A DNA stretch of 38,047 bases from positions 1-38,047 of the forward strand of contig NZ_QASO01000075.1 in assembly GCF_003052605.1 (NCBI RefSeq), read 5' to 3'. The notes below the pieces were generated by a model, which was not told where the DNA came from, did no database searches, and saw nothing but the letters and a program-made list of their open reading frames with translations. This DNA is from Ectopseudomonas oleovorans. GTDB taxonomy: Bacteria > Pseudomonadota > Gammaproteobacteria > Pseudomonadales > Pseudomonadaceae. Positions 32,621-38,047 of this stretch are shown piece by piece; position 1 is the first letter of the stretch, and every line of letters starts with the position of its first letter. The position numbers and the translations under genes are program-made.

Positions 32621-33052
32621 ATGGAAAACACACGTCAAAAATTTGCCGCACGCCTGCGCAGCACACTCGAGCAAGCAGGCTACGAGGCCAAACCCGCCGT
32701 ACTCGAGCGTGAGTTCAACTTGCGCTACTGGGGCAAACCCGTGACTTTGCATGGCGTTCGGCGCTGGCTGAAAGGCGAAGCTCTGCCGACGGAGGACAAA
32801 CTGCTGGTGTTGGCGCAGTGGCTACGAATAGATCCCCGCACCCTGAGATTCGGAGAGGAGGTTCCTGAGCAGATAAAAAGGCAACAGCAACTGTACGAGT
32901 GCGTTCCCCACCAGGAGCGCGAGGCCATAGAAGCGTTCCTGGCGCTCTCGCCAGCCCGCCGACGGCTCATTCGCGAGGTGATCATGAACTTCGCCCAGGC
33001 CGAACAGGCGCAAGCCAGCGCTGCCCCCGATACACCGGATGAACAGAGCTAG
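32621..33052 (+). CDS. HTH-domain regulator-like protein
   Basis: A 143-residue protein with an N-terminal XRE-like helix-turn-helix (about residues 5-60: FAARLRSTLEQAGYEAK, then VTLHGVRRWLKGEALPTEDKLLVLAQWL), followed by a helical tail. Its family occurs widely in Pseudomonas; the role is unknown, and it may be a transcription factor. I chose ATG 32621, since the frame open upstream from 32576 lacks sequence of family type and lies over promoter DNA shared with the divergent chemoreceptor gene. Confidence 0.7.
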   Translation: MENTRQKFAARLRSTLEQAGYEAKPAVLEREFNLRYWGKPVTLHGVRRWLKGEALPTEDKLLVLAQWLRIDPRTLRFGEEVPEQIKRQQQLYECVPHQEREAIEAFLALSPARRRLIREVIMNFAQAEQAQASAAPDTPDEQS

Positions 33053-33076
33053 GACTTCCTCGTAGTGCGGGTGCAA

Positions 33077-33099
33077 CCCGCCATAGCGCCAATGGCGGG
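33077..33099. repeat. Hairpin repeat after the HTH gene
   Basis: Inverted arms cccgccat (33077-33084) and atggcggg (33092-33099). A second hairpin, tcgaaggca (33120-33128) with tgccttcga (33142-33150), follows. They lie in the 165-bp gap between the convergent HTH and MocR genes and may stop both transcripts, although no T-run follows. Confidence 0.5.
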
Positions 33100-33217
33100 C
33101 TACACACGCCACTGCACGTTCGAAGGCAGCAGCGATGGCGGTGCCTTCGATCCATTGATCTTCGTTAGACGATCCGCTGTTGCAAACCTATTGGAACAGC
33201 CCCAGGCGGACTAACCG

Positions 33218-34558
33218 TCAGAGCGGCCAGGCCGCCACTATCCCTTCCAGCGCCCGCTTGAGCTCGGCGCGGCTGGCCGCCGCGGCAAGACTGACGCGCA
33301 CCGCGTGCCCCGGATTGGCGTCGACCGCAAACACCTCGGCCGCCACCACCTCCACGCCGTGATCCCGGCAGGCTTCGGCCAGGCCGGCGGGCGGCGAGTC
33401 GTCCAGCCACAGATGCGGCGCCACCGCCCGTCCCTGCGGCATGCGTGGCCCGAGCACGCGCGCGGCCAGGCGCCAGCGCTGCTGTAACTCCTCCATCTGC
33501 CAGGCCAGGCGCTGCTCGGCGACGCCGCTTTCGATCCATTCGCAGGCCAGCGCCAGACTCAGCGGCGCCACGGCCCAGCGCGTGGCCTGTGCCTCGCGGT
33601 CGATGCGTTCGAGCAGCTCCGGCGCGCCGGCGATGAAGCCCAGACGCAGCCCCGGCGCAACGCTCTTGGACAGGCTGCTGATCAGCAGGCAGCGCTCGGG
33701 GAGCTGCGCGGCCAGCGGCGCCTCGCTGCCGAGCACGCCGTAGACGTCGTCTTCCACCAGCCACAACCCGCGTCGCCTGGCCACCTCGGCAATGGCGGCG
33801 CGGCGTTCGGCGTCCAGGCTGGCGCCAGTGGGGTTCTGCAAACAGGGTGTGAGCACCGCCACGCGAGCCCCGGTGGCACGCGCCTGGCGGTCGAGGTCAT
33901 CGGGCAGGATGCCGCGTTCGTCCATCGCCACGCCGTGCAGCGGCAGGCGCAACTGGCGCGCGGCGGCCTTGATCCCCGGTGCGCTGTAGCGCTCCACCAG
34001 GATCGGCTCGCCGGCCTCGCACAGCGCCAGCAAGGCCGCCGACACGCCCTGCTGGGCGCCAGCACAGAGCAGCAATTCGCCCGGTGCCAATTGCAGACCA
34101 CGCCGTCGCAACCAGATTGCCCCCGCCAGATGCGCACGCTCGACCAATGCCGCCGAAGGGTAGGCCTGCAGCGCATCGAGTTTGCCGCGTGCGGCCAGTG
34201 CGGCGAGGCTGGCGGAGAGATCATGATTGTCCGGGTCATGCACCGGTACGTTGGTCGACAGGTCGATCAGGTCGCCCTGCGCGGTCGGCTGCTTGAGACG
34301 GAACAGGCTTGCCTCATGACTGCCGGACAGCACGTAGGTGCCGCGCCCGACCTCGCCGGATACCAGGTGTCGACGCGCAGCTTCGCGGTAGGCGAGCATC
34401 ACCGTGCTCGGGTTGATGCCCAGCGTCCAGGCCAGTCGGCGCTGCGGCGGTAGCCGTTCACCAGGCTTGAGTTCGCCTCGGCCAATGGCCAGTGCAATGG
34501 CCTCGACCAGGGCGAGGTATGTCGGGAGAGCGCTGTCTTGCAGGTCAGGAAGCCACAT
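33218..34558 (-). CDS. MocR-type (GntR-aminotransferase) transcriptional regulator
   Basis: A 446-residue MocR/PdxR-like regulator: an N-terminal winged helix of the GntR type (about residues 8-75; RLPPQRRLAWTLGINPSTVMLAYREAARR) fused to an aminotransferase class I fold. The PLP lysine lies in LISSLSKSVAPGLR (near residue 295), so PLP binding is likely. Such regulators usually control a divergent or adjacent gene of PLP or amino acid metabolism. Here that is the threonine/serine dehydratase-like gene 80 bp away, with two direct repeats between. ATG 34558 begins the conserved domain; an upstream open frame to 34624 crosses the operator region. Confidence 0.9.
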   Translation of the reverse strand: MWLPDLQDSALPTYLALVEAIALAIGRGELKPGERLPPQRRLAWTLGINPSTVMLAYREAARRHLVSGEVGRGTYVLSGSHEASLFRLKQPTAQGDLIDLSTNVPVHDPDNHDLSASLAALAARGKLDALQAYPSAALVERAHLAGAIWLRRRGLQLAPGELLLCAGAQQGVSAALLALCEAGEPILVERYSAPGIKAAARQLRLPLHGVAMDERGILPDDLDRQARATGARVAVLTPCLQNPTGASLDAERRAAIAEVARRRGLWLVEDDVYGVLGSEAPLAAQLPERCLLISSLSKSVAPGLRLGFIAGAPELLERIDREAQATRWAVAPLSLALACEWIESGVAEQRLAWQMEELQQRWRLAARVLGPRMPQGRAVAPHLWLDDSPPAGLAEACRDHGVEVVAAEVFAVDANPGHAVRVSLAAAASRAELKRALEGIVAAWPL

Positions 34559-34564
34559 TGCTTG

Positions 34565-34594
34565 CCATGCAATATAAAGATTTACCCATACAAT
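34565..34594. promoter_or_regulatory. Direct-repeat operator candidate between mocR-type and dehydratase genes
   Basis: The sequences ccatgcaat (34565-34573) and ccatacaat (34586-34594) are direct repeats whose starts are 21 bp, two helical turns, apart in the 80-bp divergent promoter region. MocR-type proteins such as GabR and PdxR bind paired direct repeats, so these are good operator candidates. The second repeat contains a -10-like TACAAT for the dehydratase promoter. Confidence 0.55.
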
Positions 34595-34638
34595 GCGCCG
34601 CACTAGCATCGGGGTCAACACCACCCGGAGTCAGCCCC

Positions 34639-35610
34639 ATGTTCGACCTCGCCCAACTGCAGCAGAGCGCCCAACTGGTTTACCGTCACATGGCGCCCAC
34701 GCCGCAATTGGCTTGGCCACTGCTGGCTCAGCGCCTGGGCTGCGAGGTCTGGGTCAAGCACGAGAACCATGCCCCGACCGCCGCCTTCAAGGTACGCGGT
34801 GGGCTGGTCTACATCGACGCCCTGCTGCGCCGCGAACCGCAGGTGCGCGGGCTGGTCACCGCCACCCGTGGTAACCACGGCCAGAGCCTGGCACTGGCGG
34901 CGCGTGCCGCAGGCCTGGCGATCCGCATCCTGGTGCCACACGGCAACGCCCGCGAGAAAAACGCGGCGATGCGCGCACTCGGCGCAGAGGTGATCGAACA
35001 TGGCCGCGACTTCGACGAAGCGCGCGCCGAAGCCGCGCGCCTGGCCGAACGCGACGGCCTGCACTGGGTGCCGTCACTGCACGAGGATCTGGTGCGCGGC
35101 GTGGCCACCTACGCGCTGGAGCTACTGGAGGCGGTGCCGAACCTGCGCCGGGTGTACGTGCCCATCGGCCTCGGCTCGGGCATCTGCGGGATGATCCGCA
35201 CCCGCGACCTGCTGGGCCTCGACACCGAGATCGTCGGCGTGGTCGCCAGTGGCGCCGACGCCTACGCGCAGAGTTTCGAACAAGGCCGGCTAGTGCAGAC
35301 CGAACGCGCCGACACCCTGGCCGACGGCATGGCCTGCCGCCAGCCACAGCAACTGGCGCTGGACATCATTCGCGCCGGCGCCGCACGCATCGTGCGCGTG
35401 AGTGATGAAGAGATTCGCGCCGCCATCCGCGCCTATCACGAGGACACCCATAACCTTGCCGAAGGCGCCGGCGCAGCAGCGCTGGCCGCCCTGATGCAGG
35501 AGCGCAAGCTCAATGCCGGCCAGCGCGTGGCCGTGGTGCTCAGCGGCGCCAATATCGACCGCGCTGCGCTGGCCGAGCTGCTGCGTGACGAGGCGCCGGC
35601 GGCCGCCTGA
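34639..35610 (+). CDS. PLP-dependent threonine/serine dehydratase-like enzyme
   Basis: A 323-residue fold-type II PLP enzyme of the threonine dehydratase (catabolic, no regulatory ACT domain) group, which deaminates threonine, serine or hydroxyaspartate to keto acids. The PLP lysine lies in AAFKVRGG (near residue 53), the glycine-rich phosphate loop in GLGSGICGM (near 180-188), and the substrate loop in ATRGNHGQS (near 77-85). ATG 34639 follows a cggag site; an open frame continues upstream over the promoter and does not count. The divergent MocR gene is its likely regulator. Substrate is not fixed; threo-3-hydroxyaspartate is a possibility. Its stop is one base from the convergent amn stop. 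Confidence 0.88.
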   Translation: MFDLAQLQQSAQLVYRHMAPTPQLAWPLLAQRLGCEVWVKHENHAPTAAFKVRGGLVYIDALLRREPQVRGLVTATRGNHGQSLALAARAAGLAIRILVPHGNAREKNAAMRALGAEVIEHGRDFDEARAEAARLAERDGLHWVPSLHEDLVRGVATYALELLEAVPNLRRVYVPIGLGSGICGMIRTRDLLGLDTEIVGVVASGADAYAQSFEQGRLVQTERADTLADGMACRQPQQLALDIIRAGAARIVRVSDEEIRAAIRAYHEDTHNLAEGAGAAALAALMQERKLNAGQRVAVVLSGANIDRAALAELLRDEAPAAA

Positions 35611-35611
35611 C

Positions 35612-37084
35612 TCAGCGGAACGGCGGCTCGTCGAAGCTGCGCAACTTGCGCGAGTGCAGCGAGTTGAGCTGGCTGCGCATCAACTCCAGCGCCGCGATGC
35701 CGATATGCAGGTGCTGGGTCACGGCGCGCTCGTAGAAAGCACCGGCCGCGCCGGGCAGCTTGATCTCGCTGTGCAGGGGTTTGTCCGACACGCACAGCAG
35801 CGTGCCGTAGGGCACCCGCAGGCGATAGCCTTGGGCGGCGATGGTGCCGCTTTCCATGTCCACCGCCACCGCGCGCGACAGGTTGATCAACGGCCGCTCC
35901 TGGGCCCAGCGCAGTTCCCAGTTGCGGTCGTCGTAGGTCAGCACGGTGCCGGTGCGCAGGCGCTTCTTCAGCTCGTCGCCCTCTTCGCCGGTAACCAGCT
36001 TGGCGGCTTCCTGCAGCGCCTGCTGCACCTCGGCCAGCGCCGGCAGCGGGATATGCGGCGGCAGTACGCGATCGAGAATGCCGTCGCGGCGCATATAGGC
36101 GTGGGCCAGCACGTAGTCGCCGATGGTCTGCGATTGGCGCAGGCCACCGCAGTGGCCGATCATCAGCCAGCAGTGCGGACGCAGCACGGCCAGGTGGTCG
36201 GTGATGTTCTTGGCGTTGGACGGGCCGACGCCGATATTGACCAGGGTGATGCCGTGGCCGTCCTCGGCCTGCAGGTGGTAGGCCGGCATCTGGTAGCGGT
36301 GCCAGACCACATTCTCGATGATCGCCTGCATCTCACCTTCGGCCATGCCGCGCTCGATCACCACGTTGCCCGGCAGCACCATGCGGGTGAAGCGCGAGTC
36401 GCCCACCAGCATGTCCAGGCCGTGGCGGATGAACTGGTCGACGTAGCGGTGATAGTTGGTCAACAGGATCCATGGCTGCACGTGGCGCCAGTCGCTGCCG
36501 GTGTAGTGCTGGATGCGCTTGAGCGAGAAGTCGGTACGCGCCGCGTCGAACAGTGCCAGCGGCAGCGGGTCGATGTTCTCCCAGTCGTACAGGCCATCGG
36601 CAGTGCCGTCGGTGGCGGCAGACAGGTCGGTGCTGGGGAATACGCGTGCCAGCTCGGCGGCGGTCACACCACTGCCGGCCAGTTCATCGCCGCCCTCGAC
36701 CACGTATGGGTAAGGAATGTTCTGCTGGCTACGGCCAACTTCCACACGCAGGGTGAAGTCGTTCATCAGCGGGCGCAGCTGCTCCAGCAGGTATTTGCGG
36801 AAGGCCGCCGGCTGGGTCACGGTGATGGCATAGGTGCCCGGCACCTGCACCTTGGCATAGGCACGCACGGTGGTCGGCACCTCACCCTGGCACAGGTAGG
36901 TCAGGCGCAGCTCGGGGTAACGGAACAGGCAGTGCTCGCTGGCATCCGGGCGGATGCGCTCCTTGAGGTAGCGTTTGAGCGCCTGGCTCAACGCACCGGT
37001 GGCTTCCTGATGCAGGGCGGCGAGGCGGTCGACGGCCTCTTCGGGGGTGTAGGCAATGATGAAATCATCTGAGCAGGCTTTCAC
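35612..37084 (-). CDS. amn: AMP nucleosidase Amn
   Basis: A 490-residue AMP nucleosidase that splits AMP into adenine and ribose 5-phosphate, regulating adenylate pools. Its length fits the family (about 484 in E. coli). The N-terminal AMN domain (about residues 10-170) is followed by the nucleoside phosphorylase-like domain, with the HCGGLRQSQTIGDYVL segment (about 315-330) and the late VDMESGTIAAQGYRLRVPYGTLL (split here: VDMESG near 415) typical of nucleosidases. I chose GTG 37084, which follows an aggaag site at 7 bp; the frame is open to 37144, but that stretch lacks a ribosome site and does not resemble the family. Confidence 0.93.
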   Translation of the reverse strand: MKACSDDFIIAYTPEEAVDRLAALHQEATGALSQALKRYLKERIRPDASEHCLFRYPELRLTYLCQGEVPTTVRAYAKVQVPGTYAITVTQPAAFRKYLLEQLRPLMNDFTLRVEVGRSQQNIPYPYVVEGGDELAGSGVTAAELARVFPSTDLSAATDGTADGLYDWENIDPLPLALFDAARTDFSLKRIQHYTGSDWRHVQPWILLTNYHRYVDQFIRHGLDMLVGDSRFTRMVLPGNVVIERGMAEGEMQAIIENVVWHRYQMPAYHLQAEDGHGITLVNIGVGPSNAKNITDHLAVLRPHCWLMIGHCGGLRQSQTIGDYVLAHAYMRRDGILDRVLPPHIPLPALAEVQQALQEAAKLVTGEEGDELKKRLRTGTVLTYDDRNWELRWAQERPLINLSRAVAVDMESGTIAAQGYRLRVPYGTLLCVSDKPLHSEIKLPGAAGAFYERAVTQHLHIGIAALELMRSQLNSLHSRKLRSFDEPPFR

Positions 37085-37209
37085 TGTGCATCTTCCTGAC
37101 TGAACGTACGGCCCTATCTTGCCTGCATACGTTGACGAAAACATAGCGCGATCCCCCGCCTATCGCTGCCAACGGCTAGGCTTGGATCAATTCGTCGGAG
37201 GTCACCATC

Positions 37210-37932
37210 ATGCCTCGTGCAATCGTTCTGCTGTTGGCCATGGCCTCATGCTCAAGCGTTCAAGCCGGTGAACTCGATGGCCATTACCGGGCCACGCTCG
37301 ACGGTCAGCCGAGCGAGCTGATCCTGCGCCAGAACGACGCCGTGGTGGAAGGCGAGTACGTGGAGGGCCAGCACCTGCGCCTGGTCGTCAAAGGTCGCTA
37401 CGACGGCAAGTTGCTGCGCGCCGAGATCAGCGACCCGCAATCGGGCCTGCTGCTGGCGAACATGAACGCGACCTACGCCAACGCGATGCTCAACGCCAGT
37501 ATCGCTGCGCGTAATCCAAGAAACGGGGAGATCTTGGAACGCCAGGCGCTGTTTCAGCGCGAGGCGGCGATTGCGACGCCACCTACGTCAGGCACTTTGG
37601 ACCCGACACTGGTCGGCACCTGGGTACACGAGAAGATCATCAACAGCGGCGGTGCCAACTTCGCCTCGTTCAACACCCTGATGACCCTGCAGTTGAACGC
37701 CGACGGCAGCGTCACCCAGTGGAGCCGCTCAGCCGGCGGCGGCAGCGACTGGAACTACGACAGCCCAGGCGAGGTGCAGTACAACGGCCACTGGCGCAGC
37801 CAGGGCGGCATGCTGATGGTGCGCCTGGCAGGCGCCGCCGACTATCAACCCGCCGCCTACTACCGCTTCAGCGACCAGTACCTGGTCACTGAAAGCAATA
37901 CCGGCAAGATGATCTGGCAACGCCGCCGTTAG
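37210..37932 (+). CDS. Exported protein, unknown function
   Basis: A 240-residue protein with an N-terminal signal peptide (residues 1-19 or so, cleavage likely after SSVQA; the MASC site is a poor lipobox) and a mature domain of beta-rich character with repeated short strands (GHYRATLDGQ, GEYVEGQHL, GRYDGKLL). A C-terminal half (from about residue 135, TLVGTWVHEKI) resembles lipocalin-like or META-like barrels seen in exported bacterial proteins, without a definite family. ATG at 37210 follows a strong ggagg site. It is a stand-alone gene, divergent from amn. Confidence 0.7.
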   Translation: MPRAIVLLLAMASCSSVQAGELDGHYRATLDGQPSELILRQNDAVVEGEYVEGQHLRLVVKGRYDGKLLRAEISDPQSGLLLANMNATYANAMLNASIAARNPRNGEILERQALFQREAAIATPPTSGTLDPTLVGTWVHEKIINSGGANFASFNTLMTLQLNADGSVTQWSRSAGGGSDWNYDSPGEVQYNGHWRSQGGMLMVRLAGAADYQPAAYYRFSDQYLVTESNTGKMIWQRRR

Positions 37933-38047
37933 CAGGCCGTTGAAAAACGTAGGCGAGGCAGCCAGTGCAAGGCAAAAACAGGCTAAAAAGCGGAGTTTAC
38001 GAGCTGTAAATGAGCATTTTGATCGGACTCGCGCACGAGCCTGTTTT
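37933..38047. repeat. Start of a repetitive element (IS end or MITE-like) at the window edge
   Basis: The sequence right after the stop of the exported protein gene begins gcaggccgttgaaaaacg and contains the inverted pair aaaacaggct (37975-37984) and agcctgtttt (38038-38047), with a hairpin tttac/gtaaa (37996-38010) between. I recall similar runs as dispersed repeats near ISs in Pseudomonas. It runs off the window, so its size and nature are unknown. Confidence 0.45.

Noticed and set aside
35513..37072. A 519-codon plus-strand frame over amn
   Set aside because: It overlaps the full amn gene and has no family-like content or plausible start.

Overview
The window is Pseudomonas chromosomal DNA. 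A GC-rich backbone on the right (about 20.9-38 kb) meets a patchwork of lower-GC accessory DNA on the left (1-20.9 kb). The backbone order (HrpB helicase, lipoprotein, cation-efflux protein, Lrp/AsnC regulator, DUF2788 protein, globin-like protein, RsuA-type pseudouridine synthase, then AMP nucleosidase further on) matches my memory of the P. aeruginosa PA3961-PA3970 neighbourhood. Codon use and REP-type repeats also fit Pseudomonas. The species cannot be fixed from the sequence alone; a mendocina/stutzeri-like lineage is a guess.

Far left (1-2470) is a complete ISL3-family insertion sequence with perfect 24-bp terminal inverted repeats. It carries two passenger genes, a LysE-type exporter and an 82-codon unknown. 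It has cut a type I restriction-modification specificity gene (hsdS) in half; hsdM follows intact. Next come an orphan AbiEi-like (DUF6088) regulator and a three-gene set on the plus strand: a DUF3800 protein, an OLD-family ATPase/TOPRIM nuclease (GajA-like) and a UvrD-like helicase (GajB-like). This looks like Gabija with an extra DUF3800 gene. An XRE/AbrB regulator pair with a perfect 18-bp palindromic operator and three small unknown or little-known genes follow. This is a defence-rich accessory segment.

From 12.36 to 20.9 kb lies a second, lower-GC, full-length hrpB and a four-gene operon that matches the ginABCD module of GInt genomic islands: three tyrosine recombinases and one small coiled-coil protein. 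The operon abuts the 3' end of the backbone hrpB, whose last codons are replaced by element sequence. The element-borne hrpB copy keeps the canonical C-terminus, and its 3' end carries a diverged copy of the same junction sequence. The island therefore seems to target hrpB and to carry a replacement or decoy hrpB. Recombination between the two hrpB 3' ends would excise about 8.5 kb and give the backbone gene a normal tail.

The right half is ordinary backbone: hrpB; a lipoprotein-CDF transporter operon; a likely minus-strand small RNA ending in a strong terminator beside an Lrp/AsnC gene; small membrane and globin-like genes; an RNA pseudouridine synthase; a zinc alcohol dehydrogenase; a GNAT acetyltransferase; an Aer-like chemoreceptor with an overlapping GGDEF-EAL gene; an HTH gene; a divergent MocR regulator/threonine-serine dehydratase pair with paired operator repeats; AMP nucleosidase; an exported unknown protein; and, at the right edge, the start of a repeated element.
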